Source: a virus. Taken from it: 26,669 bases of DNA. Location of the stretch: positions 1 to 26,669 of the IMG/VR virus record IMGVR_UViG_3300032288_001111, one strand, 5' to 3'. Position numbers and translations under genes: made by a program. The number at the start of each line of letters is the position of its first letter. Position 1 is the first letter of the stretch. Below, piece after piece: positions 12,661-21,932 of the stretch. The notes under the pieces were generated by a model. That model searched no databases, had not been told where the DNA came from, and was given only the letters and a program-made list of their open reading frames with translations.

Positions 12661-15212
12661 AACGCACTTCCCTCTTCATAATATGCTTGTAGTTTTTGTG
12701 CAGATGTTATCTGTGTTTCACTCACTACCGCTGTGACTACTATATTTTTCTCCTCAGGTGTTGATGCACCGAGATTGTTTGCTTGGTTACCTTGTCCAAC
12801 TAGATTAAATGATGGTGATGCTGGTGTACTACTTACTCCACCACCTCCTAGGCTAGGGTTAGGTGCTTCGACACCTCCACCTCCTCCACCATCGTATTGG
12901 GTACTAGCTATTTTTGCTATGTTGGCTGCACTCGTTGCCACAGCAAAAGCTAGTGATGCTATTCCTAGTGGGTTAGGTACTGCTCCAATGGCTATAGGTG
13001 CTTGTGCTAGTGATGCAGTAACAGCTTTGAAACCATCCATGATAGCACCAGCTAACTGCAATTTTTTGTTAGCTTCAAATTGTTTTTTCATCAACTTCTC
13101 TTCCTCTTCACTACCCTTTTTAACTTTGCTTAACCTACTTGCAAATACAGCATCTGTTAACCCTTGTACAGCGTTTAAACCTTTCTCTGCTGTTTCTTGA
13201 TACTTTGCAAGTTCGGCTTGTCGTAGTGCTTTAATTTTTTCTGTTGCACCCTCTTCTGCTGTGATACGTGCTTGTCTATACTTCTCCTCTATTGCAGCTT
13301 TCTCGCTTTGACTTAAATCTAGTGCAGCCAATTCAGCTACTCGTTGTGCCTCAATTGTTTCAAGTTCTTTTTGTGCTGCTTGTTCAATTAAATCTACACG
13401 ACCACTTATATTACCTTTATAATGCTCTAGATTAAAATCAAGCATTGACTGCTCTACCTCTAGCATCTCAGCCATAGCTTTTAATTCTGCTTGGTTAGCT
13501 TCTATCTTTAAGGTGCTTATATCAAGTTCTGCTTGTTTGATTAGTTTCTCTCTTTCTCCTATTGTTAACTCCGTGTTTTGCAAGGCAATGTCTCTCTCTA
13601 CTTCAACTAATTTAATAGCTGCATTTAGTCTCTCTGCGTTATTAGTTGCATTAAGTTTAAGTAATTCGGCTTCTGCTTGTGCTTGTCTGTTTACACTATC
13701 GGTTACCGTTGTGTTAAAAGTTTCTTGTAGTTCTATTTTCTTTTCTTGATAATCTGCTTCAATCAATGCCAATTGGTCATTGGACATCTTAAACTCCTTT
13801 TGGTATTTCTTTAAGAAACCAAGCTCAGCATCTAGTTTATCTTTCTCAGCATTAACCCTATCTTGCGTACCCTCTTTTGTTTTAGCTATCTTTAGAGCCT
13901 CTGCATCTTGCAATGCTTTGTATTCCGTTTCTTTTAATTTAATGTAATCTTCTTTTGCTTTATTCGCAGCTTCACGTTGTTCTTTTGCTCTTTCTTGTCT
14001 AGCTTTCCTTTCGTCTTCCGCTACTCGTTTGTCAACCTTTTGTGCTTCACCAGCGTAGAACTTTCTAATCTCGTTTTTTGTCTGTTCTAATAATGTAGTA
14101 TTTTGACCTAGCTGTTTAGCTTTTCTAATTTCTATGTCTATTTCTGCTAATGCACGTTGCTCTTGAATTTTAAACTCAGCCTTAGCACGTTCATTCTCAT
14201 TCTTTATATTTTTAGTTTTCCAATCTTGTAAAGTCTGGAATGCTTTTCTGTTTAAGTCAATGATAGCCTTTTGTTTAGACCTCTCTATCTCAACCTCTTG
14301 TTGACTTAAATCTCGTCTTTTATCCTTTAATTCGGATAGTTGTTTTTTCTGTTCATCGGTTAACTCTCCACCCATGTCAGTAATCTTGTTGAGACTTTCA
14401 ATCTCTCTGTCTACTGATTCTTTGGTTTGTGTTACCTTGTTTTTTTGGATGTCGTATAAAGACTTGTTTAAATTTATTTGTTTGCCTATTCTCTTTTCTA
14501 ACATCTTTACTTCCTCATCGGACATATCTGCAGTTAGATTGTATAGGTCTTCTCGTGTTTTAGCAGTTTTTTCTATAGACTTTCTATTTTGCTCTTCAGC
14601 TTTTGCTATCTTTTCTGCACTCTCTTCTGCTGCATATGTTGTAAGTCCTAGCCAATCGGTCATCTTTTTAAATAGGTCTATAACAGCATTGATAGGTATC
14701 ATTAATGCTTTCATCACTTTTTGAAGAACACCTATCTTATTTAAGAAAATACCAACTGCCACAACGATAGCAGTAATCACAGCAACCAGCAAAAATATTG
14801 GATTGGTAAGTAATTGAATACCAAACTGCACAAACGTTTTACCCAATGTACCAACCGTGCTTATCAACCCTTTGATTTGTCCACCTATCTCTTTAGGTGT
14901 TAGACTTGTTAATGTTTGGTTAAATATTTTAGCTTTCTCACTAGCACCCTCGAAATCTAAAGACATCAAATCATTACCTATCATTCCAAACGAGTTACTG
15001 ATAGCTTCAAATTTAGACCCTGTGGCGAATATGCTTACTTGCTCGTTTACATCTTTTAATCTATCCTTTAGCTGTCCAGCACGTTCAGCAAGGTCTTGCA
15101 TCTGTTTTGGGTCTGTAGCTTGGTCTATCTGTCCTTGCAAAGACCGAATCTCTGCTTTGATTGCAGCTACTCCTGATAAACTAATAGGTATTTCAATCGG
15201 TTGTTGTGCCAT
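12657..15212 (-). CDS. Tail tape measure protein (851 aa)
   Basis: The product starts MAQQPIEIPISLSGVAAIKA and is dominated by coiled coil from about residue 195 to 690 (long runs of Lys/Glu/Ala/Gln). It has one strong hydrophobic segment at about 138-157 (PIFLLVAVITAIVVAVGIFL) and a Gly-rich C-terminal stretch (GGGGGGVEAPNPSLGGGGVS). These are the usual marks of a tape measure, which sets tail length and helps DNA cross the cell envelope. At roughly 1.5 angstrom per residue the tail would be on the order of 125 nm long. The start is preceded by the ATATAGTTATG box. No peptidase or lysozyme domain was seen in it. Confidence 0.85.
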   Translation of the reverse strand: MAQQPIEIPISLSGVAAIKAEIRSLQGQIDQATDPKQMQDLAERAGQLKDRLKDVNEQVSIFATGSKFEAISNSFGMIGNDLMSLDFEGASEKAKIFNQTLTSLTPKEIGGQIKGLISTVGTLGKTFVQFGIQLLTNPIFLLVAVITAIVVAVGIFLNKIGVLQKVMKALMIPINAVIDLFKKMTDWLGLTTYAAEESAEKIAKAEEQNRKSIEKTAKTREDLYNLTADMSDEEVKMLEKRIGKQINLNKSLYDIQKNKVTQTKESVDREIESLNKITDMGGELTDEQKKQLSELKDKRRDLSQQEVEIERSKQKAIIDLNRKAFQTLQDWKTKNIKNENERAKAEFKIQEQRALAEIDIEIRKAKQLGQNTTLLEQTKNEIRKFYAGEAQKVDKRVAEDERKARQERAKEQREAANKAKEDYIKLKETEYKALQDAEALKIAKTKEGTQDRVNAEKDKLDAELGFLKKYQKEFKMSNDQLALIEADYQEKKIELQETFNTTVTDSVNRQAQAEAELLKLNATNNAERLNAAIKLVEVERDIALQNTELTIGEREKLIKQAELDISTLKIEANQAELKAMAEMLEVEQSMLDFNLEHYKGNISGRVDLIEQAAQKELETIEAQRVAELAALDLSQSEKAAIEEKYRQARITAEEGATEKIKALRQAELAKYQETAEKGLNAVQGLTDAVFASRLSKVKKGSEEEEKLMKKQFEANKKLQLAGAIMDGFKAVTASLAQAPIAIGAVPNPLGIASLAFAVATSAANIAKIASTQYDGGGGGGVEAPNPSLGGGGVSSTPASPSFNLVGQGNQANNLGASTPEEKNIVVTAVVSETQITSAQKLQAYYEEGSAL

Positions 15213-15222
15213 AACTATATTG
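15210..15222 (-). promoter_or_regulatory. CAATATAGTTATG start-site box
   Basis: Read on the minus strand, CAATATAGTTATG ends at the tape measure start codon (15212). It shares 17 bases, through ATGGCACA, with the box at 19619. It lies in a 29-base intergenic gap. Confidence 0.45.
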
Positions 15223-15241
15223 TCTTTTTAATACCTAGTGT

Positions 15242-18211
15242 TTAAATAATTATCCATCGGTTTAATGTAGCTGATGCTATGATGGTGATTGAGTCTAAAT
15301 AAAGTGCTGTCTTTGTTAATGCATCGTCAATGTAGTAACCATCTGGTGTAGTTATTGTCACCGTAGTACCATCAGCAAAATTCTTAATAAAAAACTTTTC
15401 ATTGAAAGCAGCATTGTAATATGGTAATGTTACGGTTATACTAGGTGTAACGGGTGAACTTTTTACTACTACTACACCATGGTCGTTAATAGTCATGTCA
15501 TAGTCTACATCTGTATATACTACTTTTAACGCTATACCTCCATCAGTAACTTGTAATGCAAGTCCATCTGTAGAATCTAGTTCTATGGCTGCCTCATTAC
15601 TAGAACCTACATATAAGCTAGGTGCATCTGCAATAGGTTTAAAGTCCTTGTTTATGTAGACATTACCTCTGTCTAGATGTAGTTCGTTATTGTCTAGGTT
15701 GTGATTTCTTTCTCCCGTGAATAGTAAGTCAGCATTGGCAAAGTTTTCGAATGCTTGGTCTGCATCTATCCCGTTTATTGTTCGTGTTTCTAAATTGGGA
15801 GTATATACTCCAGCCTCATCCACAGACCATCCACTACCTACTACTATACCACTCGCATTACTACCTATTTGATTGCCTTGTCCATAAACGCTTACATTAG
15901 CCATACGACTTACAGCACTAGCTTGTGACTCTCTCACATCACGCAATGACTCACCTATCAAAAAGTCATCTTCTCGTTTTACAAATCTTCGTGTTTTAAA
16001 AGGTGTAAATCTCAATGCATCGTCTACAGATAATAACTCCACTTGTGTTACATCGGGATTGTTCGCATCGTAGTCTATCACCTTGTTTATGTTCCACCAA
16101 GAATTATTAATTCGAATCTTGTCGGATAGTTTCAGTTTAGCTATGTCTACTGCATTTAGTCTAAAGTAAGCAGTCAACATCTTGCCCGAGTTGATTTGTT
16201 CAATTGTGCGTCTCCAATAAAGGTTGTATAGGTTGTTGTTTGTTAGCTGTGCATTGTAAAAATATCTATCGCACACACCGAAATTTAAATCGAAATGAGG
16301 GTCACTAGGGTTATCAAAGTGAGTTACCATTGGGTAACTACTCACCTCCTCGTAATAGTCATATGTGATTGATTGATTCGAATTGATAGTAACCGATTCA
16401 ATTATTTTATAGGTCTCACATGGTTGTGCGCCACCATCGTATAAGATGCGTATGTTCGTGTTTGGTGCGATAAATGAAATAGCTGGTACATAACAACCCC
16501 ATGAATTGACCATTGTCGGAGTAGGTGAAAATATTACCTCTTTAGTGTCTACATCTTTAATATACTCGTTATCAAATGTAAATTCCAACTGACCATACAC
16601 CTCATTAGTGGCATCCTTGTATCCTACGTTTGCTTGGTCTTTGTCTTCTTTGTAAGTGAAAAGTATTTTCTTGTTCGTTAACTCAGGTAGAAATCTCAGC
16701 TTTTGGTCTTTGTTCTTTGCTAGTTTAGCTGTCCAATCTACCTCTGCACCATTGTCATAATAAGTGTCACGTTGTACTAGCCTTAACACATTGCTATCTG
16801 TACCATCGTTGTCTACGTACAAGTTGTACATGGTGAATATAGACTTTACAAAATCTTTTTGTTTTATCTTTTTAGGTATATAACCATTCATAGATACAGC
16901 ACCACCTACAACTAAAATCGTTTGGCTAGTAGTGACAGACATCTGTATGTCATAATCACATGCTACGTTTACAATTGCATCTACACCCGTTGAACTATTC
17001 GTCTTTTTCCAAAATGACTTTTGACCCGTATACAATCGTGGCATGTCAGCACCTAGTCTAAACTGCAAGATGTCACCAGCTTGACATCCACTTACCTCGA
17101 CCTCTACTACTTGTAAACCATCAATGATGGTAGTCGTACCACTTACTAATGTATCATTGTTGTAGTAAAGTTTTTCCCCATTTAAAGGTGTAGTGTATAT
17201 GACGTTTGATGTGCTATTTTTTGTTACATAGAACTTAGGTCGAATGTAGTATGCTGGTCCTGTAAAACCATAACCAGATGTGTCTTTCAAATAAGCTGTA
17301 CTCGTGTGGGTGTTATCTTGGCTATAAGAGTAGTTTATGATAAACTTAAATGTTACTTTATCACCAGCACTTACGTCAAAAGGGAATTGATATTGTCCCG
17401 TTGACATGTCCCATATCGATTGAGGGTCATACTCATTATCCCAATTGGTAAGAGGCTCACTCCATGTGGTTTGGAATCCATTACTAAAACCATCACTTAC
17501 ACCATTTACGGTATTACTTGTGATGTTGTACTCATCATAATTTATACTAGATAACTCCCCATTATATGGAATAAGTAATTTATCAAAGTTGCATTGGCTT
17601 AGTTCATCCCATACATAGCTATAACCAGCTTGTGCAAATATCCTGTCAAGATATGTCTTTGCGTATATAGCTGGTTTGTAATCCTTTAAGAAAGTATCTT
17701 TCGAGTCTGTGTAACCTAGCAGATATTTATACCCATCAGTTTGTGTATTGCCAAATGTAGTGAACACATCAACAGCAGTATAGGTGTGGTCTAGGTCGCT
17801 GAAATCTAAATCAGTTAATTCTAGGTTTGTTATCTTGGTAAAAAAGTCACTCTTGCTGTCTATGATAGCTACCTCGTACTCTATCTGTTGGTCTAGTGCA
17901 TTCGTAGTTTGTTTCTTGACTACATTTAAAAGTTGTATATAGGCATTGTCTACAATCACTTCACCATCTTGCCATACAACACATGGAGTTAACCTATTGA
18001 CATCAAATGTACCAGCAGATACGTTCACATCGTAATAGTGGTTAAGTAGGTTGTGATTGTTCCTAGTGTTGGCTAATGTGATAGTCCGTGAAAATGTACC
18101 ACCCTTTTTAGTCACATCACGAATGTCACTAACAGCAAAGTTTAATGGAAATGGCTTGTTATCTTTTACATCTAGATAACCATCTTGAAGTTGAATGCGT
18201 ATGTTAGACAT
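15242..18211 (-). CDS. Large tail/baseplate protein of unknown family (989 aa)
   Basis: At 989 aa it is the longest protein in the window. It begins MSNIRIQLQDGYLDVKDNKP, with 'FPLNFAVSDIRDVTKKGGTF' and 'SRTITLANTRNNHNLLNHYY', a motif set I have seen at the N-terminus of large structural proteins in Bacteroidetes phages. The body is beta-rich with Tyr/Asp/Asn-heavy strands; the last 90 residues (SPVTPSITVTLPYYNAAFNE onward) look like a small beta C-terminal domain. It directly precedes the tape measure in transcription order and overlaps the 471-aa gene by 8 bases. A tail-tip hub or distal tail role is the likely reading. No lysozyme or peptidase motif is evident. Confidence 0.55.
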   Translation of the reverse strand: MSNIRIQLQDGYLDVKDNKPFPLNFAVSDIRDVTKKGGTFSRTITLANTRNNHNLLNHYYDVNVSAGTFDVNRLTPCVVWQDGEVIVDNAYIQLLNVVKKQTTNALDQQIEYEVAIIDSKSDFFTKITNLELTDLDFSDLDHTYTAVDVFTTFGNTQTDGYKYLLGYTDSKDTFLKDYKPAIYAKTYLDRIFAQAGYSYVWDELSQCNFDKLLIPYNGELSSINYDEYNITSNTVNGVSDGFSNGFQTTWSEPLTNWDNEYDPQSIWDMSTGQYQFPFDVSAGDKVTFKFIINYSYSQDNTHTSTAYLKDTSGYGFTGPAYYIRPKFYVTKNSTSNVIYTTPLNGEKLYYNNDTLVSGTTTIIDGLQVVEVEVSGCQAGDILQFRLGADMPRLYTGQKSFWKKTNSSTGVDAIVNVACDYDIQMSVTTSQTILVVGGAVSMNGYIPKKIKQKDFVKSIFTMYNLYVDNDGTDSNVLRLVQRDTYYDNGAEVDWTAKLAKNKDQKLRFLPELTNKKILFTYKEDKDQANVGYKDATNEVYGQLEFTFDNEYIKDVDTKEVIFSPTPTMVNSWGCYVPAISFIAPNTNIRILYDGGAQPCETYKIIESVTINSNQSITYDYYEEVSSYPMVTHFDNPSDPHFDLNFGVCDRYFYNAQLTNNNLYNLYWRRTIEQINSGKMLTAYFRLNAVDIAKLKLSDKIRINNSWWNINKVIDYDANNPDVTQVELLSVDDALRFTPFKTRRFVKREDDFLIGESLRDVRESQASAVSRMANVSVYGQGNQIGSNASGIVVGSGWSVDEAGVYTPNLETRTINGIDADQAFENFANADLLFTGERNHNLDNNELHLDRGNVYINKDFKPIADAPSLYVGSSNEAAIELDSTDGLALQVTDGGIALKVVYTDVDYDMTINDHGVVVVKSSPVTPSITVTLPYYNAAFNEKFFIKNFADGTTVTITTPDGYYIDDALTKTALYLDSITIIASATLNRWIII

Positions 18212-19619
18212 TGACTATGTTTTCGTTTGCCAATCGTATAGTGATTGTTTTTCTAAATAGGTTCTTGTTTCTCTGTTTCTCTATCTCGAATGATGAGTCT
18301 TGAATAATGCATGGGGTAAGCACATCGTTTTCAATAAAGAAAGTTCTCGGTGATGTAAGTAACTCCTCAAAGTAAATTGCCATAGACTCAATCATCCAAT
18401 TGGTGGATAGTTCATAGGTCTTGTCTACTTGTACACCTGTTATTTGCTCACCTACATCTGTAGTCGAATAGAGCCAATCACCACCACTTACATAGCCATA
18501 TATGTTTTTGTTGTATGTCTGTCTTTGAATCGTTCCTCTTTCATATGATTTTAAGGTAAACGCAAATGTGTTGAATGCTCCCATCCTATCAATAAAACCG
18601 ATGTAGTAATCGTTTATTGAACATCGTCTATCTATGTAAAACTTAAACGACTGACCAAACTTTTCATCACCTACTTGGTAGTTGGTAGGATATATTTCGT
18701 ACCATTCAGTATCGGGTTTGATTAATGGTGCTGTGCCCGATTCTACATATAAGTCGAGATTAGCTGCGCCTAATGGCATATAGGTAACGGTGTTCGTGTT
18801 TGGGATGTCCATTCTAAATATGTCACCATTGCTGTTCTCTACATATAACCCTTGTTGATAGCCTCCTGTCGAATTTATCATTAGCGCAGATAGCTGTTGG
18901 TCTTCACGAACATACATGCCATCAGTAGGCATAGATGTAAGTAGCTTGAAATTGTTACTACTTGGTTGGTAGTCAACATAATTATAACTAGGAAAGTCTT
19001 TAAATGGCAATGCACCATTAAACACATATCTGTTCAACATCGTAGTGATGTTTCTCGTAATCGTCTTTCGACCATCAGCATAGACAATCGTACCCGTAGT
19101 AAGTGAGGCATATGCAGCCTTATAAGGTAATGATATAGTAAACGATGTAGCACTTTGAACTGACACGATATTGTAAAGTCCATCTACATCTACTACGTTA
19201 CTTCCCGATATAGATACTTGGTCACCAGCACTAAAGGTGTTTGATGTCGTAGTGTTCAATCTTAGATACCCTCCGTTATCTACGGGTGTGTTGATTGAGT
19301 AACTGATTTGATACTCTTCACCAACTTTGACATCGTACTTGTAAAAGCTATCTGTAGCATTTTGTCCACCTAATGTACCATACTCTTCAGTATAGGACAT
19401 TTGACTTACTAGCAACCTAGACAAGTCGCATTCACCATAGCCATCACCGAATCTAGGGAGTATCTTAAATTCTTTCAATTTAGTAGCTGAACCCGATGGG
19501 TAAATGTCAAATACATATTTAAAACCTACTTGATTTTTGTTTGTGGAGTCCATGATATATTTAACAGGATTGTATCCCGCTGTCCATAATTGTGGTGCTG
19601 CTATTGTTGTCTGTGCCAT
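18204..19619 (-). CDS. Putative tail/baseplate structural protein (471 aa)
   Basis: Product starts MAQTTIAAPQLWTAGYNPVK. It is beta-rich, with a central 'YLRLNTTTSNTFSAGDQVSI' segment resembling a short beta-barrel insertion and an aromatic-rich second half. It is the first gene after the large terminase and sits just ahead of the 989-aa protein, suggesting the two form part of the same baseplate or tail-tip assembly. The start is preceded by the TAATATAGTTATG box. No enzyme motif was seen and I cannot name its family, so the tail role rests on location and general composition. Confidence 0.5.
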   Translation of the reverse strand: MAQTTIAAPQLWTAGYNPVKYIMDSTNKNQVGFKYVFDIYPSGSATKLKEFKILPRFGDGYGECDLSRLLVSQMSYTEEYGTLGGQNATDSFYKYDVKVGEEYQISYSINTPVDNGGYLRLNTTTSNTFSAGDQVSISGSNVVDVDGLYNIVSVQSATSFTISLPYKAAYASLTTGTIVYADGRKTITRNITTMLNRYVFNGALPFKDFPSYNYVDYQPSSNNFKLLTSMPTDGMYVREDQQLSALMINSTGGYQQGLYVENSNGDIFRMDIPNTNTVTYMPLGAANLDLYVESGTAPLIKPDTEWYEIYPTNYQVGDEKFGQSFKFYIDRRCSINDYYIGFIDRMGAFNTFAFTLKSYERGTIQRQTYNKNIYGYVSGGDWLYSTTDVGEQITGVQVDKTYELSTNWMIESMAIYFEELLTSPRTFFIENDVLTPCIIQDSSFEIEKQRNKNLFRKTITIRLANENIVNV

Positions 19620-19629
19620 AACTATATTA
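19617..19629 (-). promoter_or_regulatory. TAATATAGTTATG start-site box
   Basis: Read on the minus strand, TAATATAGTTATG ends at the start codon of the 471-aa gene and overlaps the stop of the large terminase. The box is identical to that at 3749-3761. Confidence 0.45.
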
Positions 19630-20778
19630 GAAACTAATGTATGAATCGTTTGTAAAGTACATTTCCTTTATAAATGTCACAGCATAACGCACAGCATCCA
19701 TGGCATCGTCAAATAGCTTAATCGGTTCATCTGTTATCATGTCACCTACTTTTTTATACTTGTAGTTTTCATATTCACGTATGATTCTTTTGTCATCTTT
19801 TGCATACACCTTAAACGATTTCACGTAATCAATACCTTGCTTAACTACCTTGTTGGCATTGTTCACGTTATAACCAGCATTCTGCATCTCTGCAATTATT
19901 TCGGGTCTAGAATAATCTGCTAGTATGTCATCTGTTTGATTGATGCCTAAGGTCTTAAACTTTTCGATAAGTTCCGATGTGGTCAAATATGACTCGTATA
20001 TCACAGGCTCAATATAAATGTCATTGTCGCACCAATAAACTCTCATCAATGCAGTAGGGTGATTGTAACCAAAGTCTAACCCATATACATAGTTCTTGAA
20101 CCTCATCGGTTTGTCACTAATAAAATCCCAAGTGTTGTATATATTAGTTCGTGATATTGCTTTCTCGCCAAGTGCGTAGATTTGATACTGCGCTTCGTCT
20201 GTGCGCTTTAAATCTTCAATCTGTCTCTTTATACTCTCAGGTAAAAAAGGATTGTCCTTGTACGTTGATTTGATTAGGATTGATTCGTCTTGTGGCAGTT
20301 CGTAAAGCCATGAAACCGAGTCACTAGGGTTGTAGTCAAAGATTAGTTTTTGTTCAGTACGCATATTCAACTGCTGAAAGTCATCAAACCAAAGTTCATT
20401 GGCTTCATTACACCACCCTATGTCACGCTTCCGACCTCGTATCTTTTGCTCGTCATCCACAGAAAAGAACTCTACTATTGACCCGTTATTAAAACGATAG
20501 ATGTTCTCACTCATGTTGTGATTCGTCTTTTCATAGATGTTTAGGTCTTTCATTATCTCGAAGAAATCACGCATCACCGTTGCACGTAACGCTGGGAAAG
20601 TCTTTCGCACAATACTCACCACCTTGTTAGGATTTTGTAAGCAATACACGATAATAAGTTGACAGAGTGAATAGGTCTTTGATGAACGTGAACCACCTTG
20701 ATTAATGATGAACCTCACACCACTATTCGATAGTGCTTGATAATTACGCTGAAAGATATTAGTTGCTTTTATTTCCAT
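19627..20778 (-). CDS. Large terminase subunit (PBSX-type ATPase and nuclease)
   Basis: At 383 aa, it carries Walker A GGSRSSKT at residues 28-35 and a Walker B region ending in acidic residues (IGWCNEANE, 120-128). A nuclease domain follows: D235 in GLDFGYNHPTA, D288 in ILADYSRPE, and the acidic cluster in LFDDAMDAVRYA (about 355-366). The RNase H-like nuclease cuts concatemers and the ATPase drives packaging through the portal. Length and motif order match PBSX-family terminases. The gene starts at 20778, overlapping the preceding small protein by 10 bases. It is the best-supported call in the window. Confidence 0.93.
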   Translation of the reverse strand: MEIKATNIFQRNYQALSNSGVRFIINQGGSRSSKTYSLCQLIIVYCLQNPNKVVSIVRKTFPALRATVMRDFFEIMKDLNIYEKTNHNMSENIYRFNNGSIVEFFSVDDEQKIRGRKRDIGWCNEANELWFDDFQQLNMRTEQKLIFDYNPSDSVSWLYELPQDESILIKSTYKDNPFLPESIKRQIEDLKRTDEAQYQIYALGEKAISRTNIYNTWDFISDKPMRFKNYVYGLDFGYNHPTALMRVYWCDNDIYIEPVIYESYLTTSELIEKFKTLGINQTDDILADYSRPEIIAEMQNAGYNVNNANKVVKQGIDYVKSFKVYAKDDKRIIREYENYKYKKVGDMITDEPIKLFDDAMDAVRYAVTFIKEMYFTNDSYISF

Positions 20779-21119
20779 CCTATCAAATCTGTAATAGGTA
20801 ATAGTATCCCCTTGCTCGTGTTATTGTCACCACCTAGTACATCTCTATTCGTGCCTAGATACTTTCTACACATGTCTTTTAATTCGTCCTTTTTGATAAG
20901 TACATACCTTTGCTTAACAACGATACAATAATAGTCCGACTCGCTTATGGCTATTCCTGACCTCTTTCCTCTACTTTCATATTCGACAAACACATTGCCC
21001 GTTATGTGTGCCTTTTGGTCATTCTTTACCTCTATCTTTTTACCTAGTAATTGTGCAAGTTCACGTTCAGCAACTTGTCCTACCTCTAAGTCATATTTAA
21101 AATCGGAGTTAAAATTCAT
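20769..21119 (-). CDS. PD-(D/E)XK-like protein between the terminase genes (116 aa)
   Basis: At 116 aa it begins MNFNSDFKYDLEVGQVAERE. Residues 14-52 read GQVAERELAQLLGKKIEVKN then 'DQKAHITGNVFVEYESRGK'. This combination of an early Glu-bearing helix, an EVKxD strand, a GN-h-h-hE strand and a following basic residue is a pattern I know from small phage proteins assigned to the PD-(D/E)XK nuclease superfamily. Candidate catalytic residues are E18, D34, E46, E48 and K52. It might be a Holliday-junction-type or restriction-type nuclease acting near packaging. It overlaps the small terminase by ATGA. Catalytic activity is not certain. Confidence 0.55.
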   Translation of the reverse strand: MNFNSDFKYDLEVGQVAERELAQLLGKKIEVKNDQKAHITGNVFVEYESRGKRSGIAISESDYYCIVVKQRYVLIKKDELKDMCRKYLGTNRDVLGGDNNTSKGILLPITDLIGWK

Positions 21120-21529
21120 TCATTGCTCCCATTCACAATGGTTACCTTAATCTCGTTTATCTTGTCACCTTGTGTTGTGATGTCCGTCTTTTCAGTAAGA
21201 CCATTTAAACGCTGTGTGATAGATGGATTGAATTGTCCAACCATACCTCCCTCTATTTGGTCTTGTCGTATCTCTCTCTTTATACGTTGACAGATAGTGC
21301 AATATTCTTGATAAGAACCATTTGAGTTATTGAAATAATGGTCTAAGGTTAACCCTATTGAATAACCATATACTTCTAATCCCTCCATTGTAAGAGGTGG
21401 CATGTGCTTTTCTATCTTTACTCCTGTAGCTGTAGCCTTTTGTATTTCTCTTGGTTTAAGGCTTTTCTTATAGTCTTCGAATATCTTATAGAGTTTCTCA
21501 GGAGTCTCTATGTATTTTTTCTTTGCCAT
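21116..21529 (-). CDS. Small terminase subunit (gp3-like DNA-packaging protein)
   Basis: A 137-aa basic protein starting MAKKKYIETPEKLYKIFEDY. It has 'PLTMEGLEVYGYSIGLTLDH' at about residues 45-64 and 'GMVGQFNPSITQRLNGLTEK' at about 94-113, the two hallmark segments of the terminase small subunit group that includes gp3-like DNA-packaging proteins. It would recognise phage DNA and recruit the large subunit. The N-terminus (ETPEKLYKIFEDYKK) is also typical. It is the first gene of the packaging block and is followed by the PD-(D/E)XK-like gene and the large terminase with overlapping starts. Confidence 0.8.
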   Translation of the reverse strand: MAKKKYIETPEKLYKIFEDYKKSLKPREIQKATATGVKIEKHMPPLTMEGLEVYGYSIGLTLDHYFNNSNGSYQEYCTICQRIKREIRQDQIEGGMVGQFNPSITQRLNGLTEKTDITTQGDKINEIKVTIVNGSNE

Positions 21530-21550
21530 TGGTGTTCGTCTTTTTGTGGA

Positions 21551-21781
21551 TTAAACATCTTTCTTTCGTCTTCGTGTTTTTCTCTCTTCGAGTTTCTCTT
21601 TCACTTCCTCTACGATGACATCCTTAACGATTTCTACCAAGTCTTCAAAAATCTCAAAACCCAATGCTTTAATTCGTGCCATCATCTCAGGCTTGATTTT
21701 GTCTACTTCAATTTTGATTTGACCAAGAATAGGGTCGTACTTGGTTAAAATCTTTCCTTTAAATTCATCTTTGATTTTCAT
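21551..21781 (-). CDS. Small charged protein (76 aa)
   Basis: MKIKDEFKGKILTKYDPILG starts a 76-aa protein that is helical and highly charged. It has an 'IFEDLVEIVKDVIVEEVKEK' amphipathic helix and an Arg/Lys-rich end (LEERKTRRRKKDV). The basic tail could bind nucleic acid, and the position immediately before the small terminase suggests a packaging or regulatory accessory role, but no family is recognised. Its ATG overlaps the end of a small membrane-protein frame (21765). Confidence 0.6.
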   Translation of the reverse strand: MKIKDEFKGKILTKYDPILGQIKIEVDKIKPEMMARIKALGFEIFEDLVEIVKDVIVEEVKEKLEERKTRRRKKDV

Positions 21782-21932
21782 CTCTAATTTGATTTACGTA
21801 AATAATATAAACAAATATACCTATCCCTATGATAGGCTCTGTATAATCACTCCTAAACACTAAGCTGCAACCCAAAATTATTAAGTTCACCAGCATTAAA
21901 AGTTCTAGCAGTCTACTTATATTCCATTTCAT
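21765..21932 (-). CDS. Possible small membrane protein (55 aa)
   Basis: An ATG at 21932 opens a 55-codon frame (MKWNISRLLELLMLVNLIIL, continuing GCSLVFRSDYTEPIIGIGIF) that ends at TGA 21765. It would have two membrane segments at about residues 7-26 and 33-47 with a charged end. It begins inside the last codons of the sigma-like gene and ends inside the start of the 76-aa gene, filling a gap of about 130 bases that otherwise has no gene. Overlaps of 20 and 17 bases match the compact style of this genome. Because it is short, it could also be chance. Confidence 0.45.
   Translation of the reverse strand: MKWNISRLLELLMLVNLIILGCSLVFRSDYTEPIIGIGIFVYIIYVNQIRDENQR

Noticed and set aside
12733-13200. 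155-codon plus-strand frame over the tape measure 3' end
   Set aside because: Lies opposite the Gly-rich and coiled-coil part of the tape measure; Pro/Leu-rich composition mirrors it and no start signal is present.
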